Source of the DNA: Lentinula raphanica
Taxonomy: Eukaryota > Basidiomycota > Agaricomycetes > Agaricales > Omphalotaceae
Length of the DNA stretch: 64,000 bases
NCBI GenBank assembly: GCA_027919835.1
Contig: JANVFP010000001.1
Span: 2,081,658 to 2,145,657 of the forward strand
Direction: 5' to 3'
Position numbers and translations under genes: made by a program. The notes beneath the pieces were generated by a model, which worked only from the letters and a program-made list of their open reading frames with translations, ran no database searches and was not told the DNA's origin. Shown one piece after another: positions 23,926 through 35,290 of the stretch (the stretch's first letter is position 1; each line of letters opens with the position of its first letter).

Positions 23926-26900
23926 ATGTCTCAACCGTTGTACTGGCCTGGAAGATACTTTCTCTATGGTATAGGGAATACACCGACGATATGTCTGACG
24001 CGAGATCTTTCGCCTGAAACTCCAGCGAATATCCTGCTACTAGGTTGTGGGGATCCTCGCAATATACTCTTCACTGTGTACCATGAGAATCCCCGGATTG
24101 GTATGTTCTCCTACAAAACGGACTGATCCAATTTGTTCAGTGGTTTTACAGAACGTCATCTCGATATTACATGTAGCGATATAGATCCAGGGATCATTGG
24201 TGCGTGTCGCATTCAAATTCTGAACTGTCAATAATAATGATAGTGCTATAGCTAGGAACATCTTGCTTTTTACAATGATCATCGACAAGATGGATCCTTC
24301 GACGATATGGAATATCTACTTCGACTTGAAGATTGATCGTGACACTCATTCTACACTCTTGACCCATTGTCGGAAGCTCTGCGATACCTCACACAGCCGG
24401 AATGACTGGGAACATTCTAAGTATGGGTCTGTCGTCAAATTTTCAACCTCTCATACCCTCGAAGAAACGCGGCGCCATTGGCAGCTTTACATCGATATGG
24501 AGAACCTCCCTTCGGACAGGCGAACTGCTATTCGTGAAGCTTTTGCGAAGCAAAGAAAACAAGCCATGGAAACCTCTTCAGGCGTCGTTTTCTCCCCTGC
24601 ACGCGCAGCGGGCCCTCTCATGCACGAGGCTATCCCTGTGTATTCTAATCATCTGAAACACTATGCTGCTACTGGCATCTCTTCTGTCGACCCCAATGTC
24701 CAGGTCGCCGCGACCTTGCTTAATCCGACGTTTGCCTATTCTTTCATGGGCGAAGGGTGTGATGTGCATTATGCGACCTCGCCACTCACACCATTCCATT
24801 CTGCCGCGCTCTTTGGAAACGCCAAACGGACTTTGAGTATGCAAGACGTGGTGCTAGCAGCTCAGACGCAGTTCAGAGAATGGTGTGATGCCTTTCAGAC
24901 CCACGTCACTTCCCAGCCTTTGAACGTGATCCTGCGTTTCGTCATTGCCGAGGCTACTGCTCTCTGTAAGGCCTTCTATAGCATGAACAACGATCATCGT
25001 TCATTGACTGTGATACCTGTCTCACAATGGAAATCCACGAGCATCAGTTTCGATTCTGCACAATACCGTCCGTTGCCGAACCCCAGTGCGCCTTCCTCAT
25101 TCAACGTCATCGACACGTCCAACCTAGCTGACCACGTCGGACTCCTGAATATTCTCGTTTCCACTATACCATTACGTACAGCCACTGGTGTGATATACAC
25201 TGAATTCATGCTGTCCAGAGGAGAAGACGCAACCAGGGAGTTCACTGAAAAGCTATTCGCCGACTTGGGCACAGTCTCACTGCTTCTTGGAGTAGTACCA
25301 ATGGACTATCTTTCCAGTTTTTTCTCGCGATCCAACACACATGAGGTTATCATGCAGTCTATGGAAACCGCTGTAACCGTCGGAGTTTCACTTAAACAAA
25401 TGTGGCTTTGGCCACCAATGATTTAAATGTGTTTAAATCAGTATATGTATTCACAAAACACTAACTACTACAAGTTTGAACAACTACACTATTTAAACAA
25501 AGCTGTTGAATCTGTGTTAGCTATGGAAGGACACTAGTATGATGAACAGGACTTACCTGTCAGATCAAAACAAAAAGCCTTTAAACAAACATTGTCTTTA
25601 AACAGACCCACCTTTAAACGAACCGTGTCTTTAAAGAAGCCACATCTTTAAACAGACCTTGTCTTTAAACAAGCCGCATCTTTAAGAAGACCTTGTTGTG
25701 CAACCGGCCACACCTTTACATGTCCGATTTTGAAAAATATGCAGACAAGACAATAAAAGAGACTCGCCTGTTTCAACAAGGGAACACATCTGTAAGCCAG
25801 AAAGATGTACACCGTTCTATATTGGAAAAAAGTCAGTGGCTGATAACAATATGACGGTACATGGTCCATACCTAGGCCATCTCCTACAAACTCCAACCAG
25901 TTCAAATTCGAGAAAAGAAACTGGGCGCAGACTGAAGGTGTGTTTAATTGCCAAGTATCACTGAGGATGGGAGGATTCACCTCTTGTAGTATGAACAGCA
26001 ACACACGGCGGTCCTCATTCATGGCAAGACACTGCGGACTAATGAGTTTTGAGGTGTGCAAGGGCGTCGAGGTATGCAAGTGGCGACAAGGTGTGTAAGT
26101 GGCGACGAGGTGCTAGTAGCATTGAGATGTGCAAGTGGCGACGAGTTATACAGGCCGCTACAAGATATATAAGTTGCGATGAGGAATGTAGGTTGCAACG
26201 AGAATCGTCGGTCGCGACAATGATGGTGGAAGGAGAAAGAAAGATTTTGGGGTTCCCACGAATTTGGCATCAACGTGAGGCGGAGGTTTCAACAGAAAAC
26301 AGCTGGAAAAGGAAAAATTCCCCGTGATGTGGCTGATGTGGCTTGGCATCACAGGGAATTTTTCCTTTTCCAGCTGTTTTCTGTTGAAACCTCCGCCTCA
26401 CGTTGATGCCAAATTCGTGGGAACCCCAAAATCTTTCTTTCTCCTTCCACCATCATTGTCGTCACAATATCGCCCGAACCCACAACTCCCAAGACCTTTG
26501 ACACTCAACTACTTCTGGTGAGTCTCCGCACTCTTGACGAGGTCTAGTTCTGACAATTTTGTTTGTTCTGACAGCAGGGACTGGAGTCGGATACCTGTTA
26601 CATCTTTTTCCTTTCTTGTTCCTCCGTCATCATCATCCCAACATACTCTGAAGCACCGCTCCAAGCCCCCGCCACAACTACTGACTGCATTTGGTGAGCC
26701 GTTGGGCTTTTGACAAGGACTTGCACTAACTCGTTCTCCACAAGCTTATTCATACTATTACTAGAGAATGGGTTCGGTGCCATTGCGGGTCATTTTGGGA
26801 GCTGAGACAACTGCCTAGTAAGTGCTGTTATGTCTATGTATTTCGGAACAGATGCTGACTGCCCCTCGAATCCCCAGTGGTCATAGGTTTTGAGTTGAAG

Positions 26901-29420
26901 AACAGTAGAACAGTGACCAGACTAGTGTATTGGTAGCGTTCTGGTAGTGTTTAATATCCTCATGTAGATTACCGGTTTTTAATAAGAATTTTGTTTTGTT
27001 CCTTTAAATGCCAATGCTCTTTAAACATGGTTTCTTGAACTTCGTTGATTCTTTAAACAAGTTGTTTAAATGTAGTTCTTTAAACTGATGGCCTTATATT
27101 TAAACAGGGTACAGGCAGGTTCAGAGAATAGAGCACTTTGGATGGATTTAAATATGTTTAAGTCGAGGGTGGCCAAGGCCACCCTCGTTTAAATGTCTGG
27201 CACTTGGTTTCTTGAAACCGAGGATCACAAACAGTTTCACCAAGTTGTCACTTGGAAGTCGCCGACGTCTGTAGAGGTTGATGCTATTCGACCCGCTGTA
27301 TGTTTTGACAATATGCAGTTAGGGACCTTTCTCTGGCACATGTATCACTCCTTGTTCGAGGAGGAAGATTCGATGACTTATTGGGCCAAATATGGAGCAA
27401 ATCTGAAAGCCCTCGCAAAATCAGCCCTATTCCCTTACAACCGAGAAAGCTTTGCTTTGTTCTTGAGGCTGGCCCAATCTAATACTGGTTTGTCATTTGA
27501 AGATTGGGAAGTTGTCATGAAACAATTCATTGATCTCCAAGAAGGCGATACTACCATGCCCATGGATACCGTTAACAGACAAGACTTTCATGCGTGCTTA
27601 TACAGGTATGGTGTATACACTGTGTCGACCTACCGCGAAACTCTACGTCGAGTAGGGCTGTTTGCTGAATGGTCTGTAGTTCCCCAATTAGTGCGCGTCG
27701 TACTCAGTATTCCTCGGTCGACGCTAGAGGGTGTTTTTGAAGGTTCGAATATCACAACTCCATCTCTTCAATGCACAGTATCTGGATCCTGGTCGATGAA
27801 CGCCTTTTCTGCAGTACACGCTGCATTCGGCAGGGTTTCTGCTTTGGGCTCCAGATCATCCCCCCGCCTGGCGTTTGAAGAGGATGTAGATGGTTGGAAA
27901 GGAAGCTCTCCCCTTGTGGTCTCTTTCACGATGCCTACCCAGGTACTAGTCAATATCGAGCCTCAAGCCAATCTCAAGGTCAATTTTTCGATTATGAAGA
28001 GCTCGGGGACTGATATGCTCGTATTTGTCAAAAATCTCGGTCTGAAAGTCGAGGTATTCAGCGCTAGTTTATCAGACCAAACGCAAGTTCTGGTCCTCCC
28101 AGAACCTTCATTGCCATTATCATCTTTCCCTCCTTTCACCTCAAATATAACCCAATCTATTGGACCATCTAGACCAATAGTGATCGTCTTCGACGATGGA
28201 TGTAAAAGGATCACTTGGTTGTCTGCTCGAATCGAAGTGCAGGATCCTAGCGTTGTCCAATCTTTTGGCTCACTCGGTGCCATACCCAAAGTGAAACAAC
28301 TTTCGCCATGTATTGTCCGTGTCACCGTGTCGGAAGTTTCCCAGGACATTGCTTTCCCGTATCCTGTTCGAGGGAAGGATCATCGTTTACGACTAGCCCG
28401 CCAGTCACTGTATATTGAGGTATGGTTCATCAATTGCATGACTTTATGATCTAAAATTTGCACGCACCAGCTCCTTGTCCCACCCTCAGGTCCCTCTCAA
28501 CTTCAAGGCTTATCACCTCGTCCATTTCTAACCATTCCACCTTCGTCTCAGTACCCAAACGTCCATACCTGGAATATTCATTACGTCAATCTTGCACGCC
28601 TACCATTGATTGACTGCTCGCGTCCTCATGAACTATACAAGTGGCTCAATCCCCACGTCGGCTCTATGATGTCGGTAAGGGAACGCAAACTACGGGAGCA
28701 GCATGAAAAAACGACCTGATGTTTGTCAAAGACACCCTACACGCTATCGTGGCACGGGCTAGTGGTATCCAAGGGGGTAAAGCCCAAGACCTCTTTTCAC
28801 TTGCTGATCGATTGACACGCAACACTGATACTCTGTTGTTCATCAACGGCCTACGTTATGACCAGAGTGCAAACACTGTCATTTGCGATGCCTTCATCCT
28901 CCCTGTGACGAATGTTATACTGGAGAGTCACCGACATTCGTTTTCAAAACTAGTCCCGAAGATAGAGCATGTACAACTTGAAGAAGGAGAGGTAGCATCG
29001 TGGAAGCATCTCATCCCAGCATTTGTCGAACGTTGTCGGTCTTGGTCTCATGGAGAAAATTGCGAGTATAAGGCTCAGGGTAGGATTCCACTGAGCGAGG
29101 AAATCGAACACAATCCTCTCTGCAGCTGTGGTCAAGGCAAAGACGTGGAAGACATGTCAAAGGTTGCATTGTGGCGACCTTTTGCACGCTATGCGACTCG
29201 GATTGCGATTTCGCCGCTCTTTGCTGTGTCCTACCTTGAGCCACTTTTGACAGCTATAGATTTTCATGGAGAGGAAAATTCTCTGAACCAGTGTGCGCTC
29301 TGTAGAAGCCTGGGAAAACCGAGGTTGCAAAACTGTAGCAAATGTCGCAAGGTCAAATATTGTGGTCCTGAATGTCAAAAGAAAGATTGGCCAGCACACA
29401 AGAAGAGATGTCATGCATAA
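23926..29420 (+). CDS. DUF4470 and MYND-zinc-finger protein, transposon in intron and one apparent frameshift
   Basis: Exons that join in frame: 23926-24100, 24152-24199, 24252-25372, 27235-28419, 28471-29420. The N-terminus is a DUF4470 domain (FLYGIGNTPTICLTRDL, ILLLGCGDPRNILFTVYHE, LDITCSDIDPGIIARNILL). The C-terminus is a MYND finger (CALCRSLGKPRLQNCSKCRK, then CGPECQKKDWPAHKKRC). This arrangement is common in agaricomycetes; the function is unknown, and MYND fingers usually bind proline-rich partners. The intron 25373-27234 is 1862 bases because a TIR element sits in it; without it the intron would be 65 bases. Near 28706-28711 the frame breaks at a six-A run: the upstream frame ends EQHEKT-T-stop, the downstream one opens DLMFVKDTLH. 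That is either a sequencing or assembly error, or a real lesion. The upstream region also carries a transposon, so the locus may be dying. Confidence 0.82.
25480..25690. repeat. subterminal TTTAAAC motif array (left side)
   Basis: Seven or more copies of TTTAAAC or TTTAAAG spaced about 16-20 bases, in CTTTAAACAGACC-like units. A counterpart array lies at about 27000-27115 near the other end of the element. Confidence 0.7.
26215..26461. repeat. near-perfect long hairpin, arms about 108 bp
   Basis: The left arm 26215-26323 is the reverse complement of 26354-26461 with no mismatch that I could find. The stem extends a little through GTGATG/CATCAC around a short loop. It looks like a foldback MITE nested within the larger element. 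If transcribed as part of the host intron it would form a long double-stranded RNA. Confidence 0.85.
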
Positions 29421-29734
29421 TTTGAATGTGGCGAGGTGCCGGTAGATGACTGGTCCTAAGGGGATGCTATAGCGGTATCATCTTGTTATGAACACTCTGA
29501 GCCAGTTTTTAGAGTCCCTTACTACGTAGTCAAGAGAGTAGAGTGTGTACAAGTTAATTGATATTTCAGTTCGAGTATCATATATTTGCCAGTGTTCTTG
29601 TGCCGTTTGAGCAGTGCCACTTCTGTAAAAATCATTTACTTGTAGCACATCGCTTCACCAGCATGGATGCAAACTAGAAAAACGACACAGTTCCGAAGAC
29701 TGCGCACACAAAAATGGAGAAAGATTCAAAGAAC
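29421..29734. other. intergenic, nothing recognised
   Basis: 3' flank of the DUF4470/MYND gene, ending at the tRNA terminator. Confidence 0.5.
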
Positions 29735-29740
29735 AAAAAA
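29735..29740 (-). terminator. Pol III terminator of the tRNA gene
   Basis: A run of six T on the minus strand, 5 bases beyond the tRNA discriminator base. Confidence 0.7.
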
Positions 29741-29745
29741 TTTTC

Positions 29746-29830
29746 GGGCCTGACCGGGAATTGAACCCGGGACCTCGTCGAAACGCTTGGAAAGCCCTAA
29801 CAACGAATCATACTCCTAGACCATCAGGCC
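29746..29830 (-). tRNA. tRNA-Pro (AGG), intron-containing
   Basis: The acceptor arms GGCCTGA/TCAGGCC pair fully. The D arm TGGTCTAGGAGTATGATT closely resembles yeast tRNA-Pro. The T arm is CCGGGTTCAATTCCCGG. The anticodon stem CGTTG/CGACG (one G-T pair) closes a loop starting TTAGGG, giving anticodon AGG with G37. About 13 extra bases (CTTTCCAAGCGTT) lie after position 37, the canonical place for a tRNA intron. Length 85 bases, agreeing with 72 plus 13. Confidence 0.88.
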
Positions 29831-30060
29831 ATACAGTAGAAGGCCCTCTGGTACTATAGCACCTGAAAGTGGAACATCAGTAGTGTCGACAATGTCTGTG
29901 AGATGAAAAGAATGTGCTCGTAAACTCTGTAGGTATAAGAAATGATATTTACTCTGATAACTTGAAAGATCTCCCATCCCCTCACCGATATCTCCAGTCC
30001 AAGTATCATCCGGCGGTGTTTTGCAACGAATCGAAAAGGCGAACACTGCAGTAACGGAGT

Positions 30061-30877
30061 TCAATTCATGATCCAATACCGCACTGCCTTCGAAGCTCCG
30101 ACGTCTGGATGAAGCAGTACGGCGGAGAGCCAGTACTCCAACTGTCTACGACGGTGGTCAAGAAACGCTGGCCGATAGCGGGAGAACGGAGCTTTTGGAG
30201 GCAACGGTGGGACATATCGTTGTTGGTGTCGCTGGTGATGGGTTCATGACTGATGTTCAATAGGGGGGATGCGACACTCACAGGTAATGTTCGTCGCAAT
30301 GTATTGTCGAGTTGCACGAAGGCATTGTACCGTTTATGCGCGTGTATTGTAGTACCCTGAGCACACAATCTATGAGTAACTCATCGATGAACCCAACTGG
30401 CAAACATTTACTTCTTTGGTTTTCACAACACAATCATATACTAAGTAACGTCTGATTAGTGAAAAGACAATATTAGTGATGTTCTGGATTCATACCGACA
30501 TAGGCTCCTCCTCCTAGCTTATCCTTATCTCCCACATTCGTCCATCCGCTTATTTTCACGTCCCGAGCGAAAGCCAAACTTTCTCCCACATTGTCCCCAA
30601 GCCATATACTCGTACTCTCGGAAGCAGAGAATAACGAAGCCGGTCTCTCATACTCCAGCGACGCTCGAGTTCTTGGAATTCTCTCCTCGAAACACATCTC
30701 ATCATATAACCTCGCTTCTTCTTCCACGTCGATGCCATCGTTGCGTATGATCTCCAGGCGTTTTTTCGAATTGGCGAAAGGGTGAGCGAAAGTATTCTGG
30801 TAATTTGGGGTGCCCGGTGTTTTGGGCATTGTGGGTGTGATTGGGGATGAGCAAGCAGAAGAGGAAGGGGACGACAT
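30061..30877 (-). CDS. PX-domain protein, Ypt35-like
   Basis: Four exons, the first 30877-30496; the remainder join in phase. The Ser/Pro-rich N-terminus (MSSPSSSACSSPITPTM) is followed by a PX domain: DVKISGWTNVGDK, GGGAYV-VYDCVVKTKE across an intron, GTTIHAHKRYNAFVQLDNTL (the RY-F basic motif that binds phosphoinositides), VPPLPPKAPFSRYRPAFLD, and the end LHPDVGASKAVRYWIMN. The small size and single PX domain resemble the fungal endosomal adaptor Ypt35, which tethers VPS13 in yeast; that orthology is inferred. The gene looks intact and ends at TGA 30063-30061. It lies downstream of the tRNA gene on the same strand. Confidence 0.82.
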
Positions 30878-31245
30878 GGTGGTGTTGGAAAGGAGATGAC
30901 GACGGTGGAGAACAAAAAAGTTTGGTGTTTGAAAGAGGGGCTGGGAATATTACCCGTTTCGGATACGGGCATCCGGTTCACATATAACTGAATTGTTTTC
31001 CCGAGTCTTGGAGATTCGTCTTGGACAAAGGCTTATCATATTTTGGTTTCTACCACAGCCCACAGCCAACTACGTGTCTAAGAAGCCACAAAACACAATG
31101 ATCAAAGCGTATCACAAGCTGAACAGACAAGGTTAGTGACAAAGTACACAGATACTATACATATACAGTGTAGAGTTGAATAAATCGTACAACGCAAGAG
31201 TTCAAAAACAAACAGAGATAACATTACTCGCACTTACTACAAGCA
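30878..31245. other. intergenic, nothing recognised
   Basis: Promoter side of the PX gene and 3' flank of the next minus-strand gene. Confidence 0.5.
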
Positions 31246-32219
31246 CTATGGCTGCTCTATATGAGACGATCCTTCCTGGAGACTATGCGTAGATGAAGCA
31301 ACACCCGAGGGTATCACAACCTCCGCCATACCCATCTCAACATGCGGAAGATCCTCTTCTTCAGCATCTTCCTTCGACCTGTTCGCTACAGCCGCCAAAG
31401 CACCAGGCATCGCGATCAGCACAGCGACTTCCATCTGTGTAGGAGTACCCATCTCTGCGTACGGCAGTGTCTGATGTGGTTTTGTCTCGACAGAAGAAAG
31501 ATCGTTGTTGTTATGGGCAGTGGGAAGAGTATCGGAATCTGATCGGTGGTGAGAGCTGGGTGAGATGAGCCTCCACATTCCTACTGCCACACGCGCAGGA
31601 GCCGTCGTCACTGATCGAAGACGGCTGCCGACAGAGGTCGTTGCAGGAGCTGGCGTTGGATTTGCGATGTGAGGGCTTGCATTAGATTCTAAAGCGGGAG
31701 ACGGTGAAGTAATCGAGAAAGGTATTGTCGGAGAGGATATCGATGCAGAGACAGGAAGGATATCAGCCCATCCGCCTTCTTTCCCATTCCATTCGCTACG
31801 GACGGTTGCTTCCCACATCTTCGGCTTGTTAGCGAGATCTACCCTTCCTCGTGCAGAGGCTAAGACGCTTGGTGGAACATAGGTGCCATTTCTGATCGCT
31901 TCCTCTATCATGCGACGGTGACGCCGTCGAAGAAGGAGGGAGCGCACGACGATGGCTGCTGATACGCCGAGCAATAGTACAAGGGTGGCAAGGAAGGTAT
32001 AGACTATGAAAAGTCGGCTGTCAGGAACAATTACGTAGAAAGCGATGTCCACGTACGATAAAGCGAAGCAGAGTTAGCGATGCTATCGCCGCCATCTGAG
32101 CCTGAATTGTTGTTTGTGGAATTACCACCACTCGGAGTGCCAGACTGTATAGGTGTCGTAGATGTGATGGATGCCGAAGAGAATAAGCTGGTGGATGAGA
32201 TTGAGTCTGACGAAGTCAT
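31246..32219 (-). CDS. single-pass membrane protein of unknown function
   Basis: Exons 32219-32057 and 32003-31246 join in frame (53-base intron) to about 306 residues. The N-terminal 50 residues are rich in Ser/Thr/Asn/Gly (SSDSISSTSLFSSASITST). A single hydrophobic span follows (YTFLATLVLLLGVSAAIVV), then a strongly basic stretch (RSLLLRRRHRRMIEE). The long Ser/Pro-rich tail has PYAEMG and PHVEMGMAEV. The layout suggests a type-I-like protein with a short glycosylatable outside part and a cytosolic tail. No named family was recognised, although similar Ser-rich single-TM proteins are common in agarics. Confidence 0.7.
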
Positions 32220-33140
32220 GGTGATGTCAAATGGGGTATGGTTTCTCTGTTCTTATAGAAGATATCTGGCAAAGGAGTGAGCCGCCTAAGACAGGCAGAA
32301 AGTGAAACTAGATACTTGAAATTTGAGACTTGGAGAATTTACTCAGAAAGTAGAAGAAGATGATAGAGTCGTAGCAGAGTCGTGAATCAGCCTTGAGCTT
32401 GGTGTTCAACAGGAACTTGGAAGTCGTCCTAGACTGGGCAACGACGACGACGACGATGTATAGTGACAGTTCCGATGACAAAGGTGATATACCAGGGTAC
32501 AGGGCCAATTATAACGACGGGAGGAAATTACTGGATTGTTGCTCGAGGAATACACGTCCCGCAGCAGGATTAAGCCAGATATGGATTCTGCTGGACACGC
32601 TCAGCGTTGACAGCAGATAGAAAGATGAGAGGAGGGAAATTCGTTCACGCGTTTATGTAAGCAACTTTATGTTTGTTTTATTGCACAGCCTTCGGTCTCC
32701 CAGACCTCCGTTATTCCGTCGATCAGCGATACCCTCTAACAGCGTTACAGGCTAGCGCCTGGATGCTATTCAACACCGCAAGCTAACCTACAACAAACAA
32801 GCAGTTGACATACATTTCAAAGTCTATAGATCAAAAATCGTCTGTTTTTCACAATTGATCTCGCTGCTCGCGTTATAGGGTGAGTGGCATGGTTGATCTC
32901 CGACTCTGTTTTTGCTAACAGTTGAATCTGTACTTACTGCCGTCTACAGCACTACCTGCCAGTCTTGCCGAACCTGTCAGTGATTTCATCAGCTCAGAGT
33001 CGCCCAAGCGTCGTAACAAAACCATGTCAGGAAAGTGGACCGAATCCCAAGGCCGGCTACCTCCGAGGATTGTCAAGTCTTGATGCATGATGCCTCACAC
33101 CCTCTCCTTCGAACCACCATCAGCTTACTAGCACGTCCAA
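32220..33140. other. gene-free divergent intergenic region
   Basis: Between the minus-strand membrane protein and the plus-strand split-barrel gene. Small frames only. GACGACGAC triplets occur near 32440. No gene supported. Confidence 0.5.
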
Positions 33141-34150
33141 ATGGGCCAGTTTCACGACGAGATTCCTGACTTCCTCATTACCTGGATACAGAAACAAGAG
33201 GTTTTCTGGGTTGCAACAAGTCCTCTCAGTGCTGAAGGACATGTGAACGTGTCCACGAAGGGATTGAAAGGAACTTTCCATATCATTGACTCGAAAAGAG
33301 TGTGGTACGAGGATTTGACAGGAAGCGGTAAGTTTCTCTCTCTCTCTCTCGTTTCGTCGACCGTCCGTAACAGAACTGTTTCATCTCATTCGTTGTATAC
33401 TAGGTGTTGAAACTATATCGCACTTGCGTGAGAATGGTCGTATAACCATACTCTTTAACGCCTTCGAAGGTCCGCCCAGAATTGCCCGATTGTTTGGTAA
33501 AGGTCAGAGCGAGGATTTTGTTCGTTTGATGTCATGCTAATGTGTCTTCACAGGCACTGTATATGAGTTTGGTACGACTGAATACAATGAACTGCTTCCC
33601 GCTCAGTTGCGAAAACCTGGTTCCCGAGCAGTTATCATGATGGACGTAGAGAAAGTGGGGACCGTGAGTTCTGAAAAGCTTCTAGAATATCTGAATCCGT
33701 TTGATGAAACAGCTGACCTAGTCTTGCGGATATGGAGTGCCCTTCTTTGAATTCAAAGGCCATCGCGAAAAATACTACAACGTTGCTTCACGCTTTGAAC
33801 AGGCAGATCTTACTGCACAACAAGAGAGAACCGACAAGCCAAGCAATCATTCTTTTCCAGAGAAGGGCCTGCGACATTACTTTGTATCCCACAACGCAAC
33901 CAGTATAGATGGTCTTCCAGGCCTGACCGTGGCACACGAGACACCGCGGGACTGCAGTATCGTTACTCAGAAAGAGTCGCAGATCAAACACGGTATCTCA
34001 TCTAGCTTGGCGAAAAGCCTTGGGGTGAATGGCTCAATCGACCTACTGAAGATGCAAGAGTTAGTGGATATTCGTTTTCTGGCAGGTACTATCATGGGAC
34101 TTGTGCTTGCCACACTGTATTCCAGAATGTTTGCCATACTGAATTGCTAG
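33141..34150 (+). CDS. Pyridoxamine 5'-phosphate oxidase-like (FMN split-barrel) protein with C-terminal TM, copy 1
   Basis: Exons 33141-33327, 33404-33496, 33554-33663 and 33722-34150 join in frame to 272 residues. The N-terminal half is a flavin-binding split barrel of the PNPOx-like class: MGQFHDEIPDFLITWIQKQE, VFWVATSPLSAEGHVNVS, KRVWYEDLTGSGVETISHL, RITILFNAFEGPPRIARLFG, GSRAVIMMDVEKVGTSCGYG. A charged linker follows and the protein ends in a hydrophobic helix (FLAGTIMGLVLATLYSRMF), suggesting a tail anchor. The family contains FMN- or F420-dependent oxidoreductases; the substrate is unknown. An adjacent paralog with identical intron positions follows 165 bases downstream. Confidence 0.85.
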
Positions 34151-34315
34151 CAATAACCACGATGCAGACCATGTAACATAACCTGTTCCTACCTGTTCGT
34201 GTTCGCATAAGAGCTTCGGTCCGCATCCGAGAAGTTCGGGTGTACTCCCCGACCGGCGACGAGAGGTCTCAAATCTTCGTGAGTCATTCGAATCCTCACT
34301 TGAAACTGAACAACC

Positions 34316-35290
34316 ATGGGCCAGTTCTTCGATGAAATTCCTGATTTCCTCATCTCATGGCTTAAGCAACAGCAGATGTTCTGGACGGCTACAGCTCCTT
34401 TGAATGGAGCTGGGCACGTCAACCTCTCTCCTAAATGTACTAGAGGAACATTCCATATCGTTGACCAGCACAGGGTATGGTACGAAGACATGAGCGGAAG
34501 CGGTACGTTATATCTTCTTCCATGATTTGAAATATCACCTGATTTCGAATGATTTGCCATTCAGGTGTCGAAACGATATCTCATCTCAAAGAGCCCGGAA
34601 ACGGAAGAATCACAGTTCTTTTCCATGCATTCGAAGGTCCGCCTAGGATCTGCAGGCTTTTTGGTACAGGTGCATACCGGGTATGCCTACTCCCCATGCA
34701 TCCATCTGACGCCTTTCATCAGGCACTGTAAATGAATACGGGTCGGCTGAATATAACAACAACTTCATCTCTCCAGAGACTCGTGTCCCCGGGTCGCGCG
34801 CTGTTATTGTTGTAGATGTACACAAAGTTGGAACGGTAATCTTGGACCTCCTCAATTTGACCAACCGTCACTTGACTCATTTCACCTTCTTCTTCAGTCC
34901 TGCGGATACGCCATTCCGTTCTACCAGTTCAAATCCCATCGAAACCAGCTCCTACAATGGGCCCAGAAGAAAGAGTCCACAGACGATGACGCTTTAAAAG
35001 CATCCAACGAACCTTCTTCGAAGGGTTTGTATTCGTATTGGAAGGAGCATAACGCTCGAAGTATCGATGGCATTGCAGGCTTGGACAGCAAGACATTTGA
35101 GGAAGCTGTTAACCCTTTCAAAACAGGCGATCGAGTGTTCACGTCGGATGACGAACCATCGACCACGTCCATCCGTAAAGCTGATCCATCGGCTGGCTCG
35201 TTTTGGTCGAACAACATGCTGGACTTGAAGTTCCTAACAGGTTTGATCCTTGGAGTTCTCGCAACTTCGATGGCGACGCGCTATGTATGA
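34316..35290 (+). CDS. Pyridoxamine 5'-phosphate oxidase-like (FMN split-barrel) protein with C-terminal TM, copy 2
   Basis: Exons 34316-34502, 34565-34663, 34723-34835 and 34898-35290 join in frame to 263 residues. Same domain order as its upstream neighbour: MGQFFDEIPDFLISWLKQQQ, GHVNLSPKCTRGTFHIVD, VWYEDMSGSGVETISHLKE, FHAFEGPPRICRLFG, VDVHKVGTSCGYAIPFYQF, then SIDGIAGLD (SIDGLPGL in copy 1) and a terminal hydrophobic helix LTGLILGVLATSMATRYV. Intron positions and phases match copy 1, so this is a tandem duplication; the linker between barrel and TM has diverged most. No lesion seen. Confidence 0.85.

Larger units (their letters stand above)
25396..27188. mobile_element. about 1.8-kb non-coding TIR element with TTTAAAC arrays, inside an intron
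   Basis: The ends are inverted: the left reads ACAAATGTGGCTTTGGCCACC and the right, reversed, ACGAGGGTGGCCTTGGCCACC, continuing as TTTAAAT/GTTTAA-type sequence. Both termini abut TTAA (25392-25395 and 27189-27192), a possible target duplication as in piggyBac-type insertion. About a dozen TTTAAAC motifs are clustered near both ends (25480-25690 and 27000-27115), as expected of subterminal transposase-binding sites. There is no transposase. A large hairpin lies in its centre (26215-26461). Confidence 0.75.

Noticed and set aside
25648..26079. Minus-strand frame of 143 codons in the intronic element
   Set aside because: No family likeness, amino acid composition of random DNA, overlaps TTTAAAC repeats.
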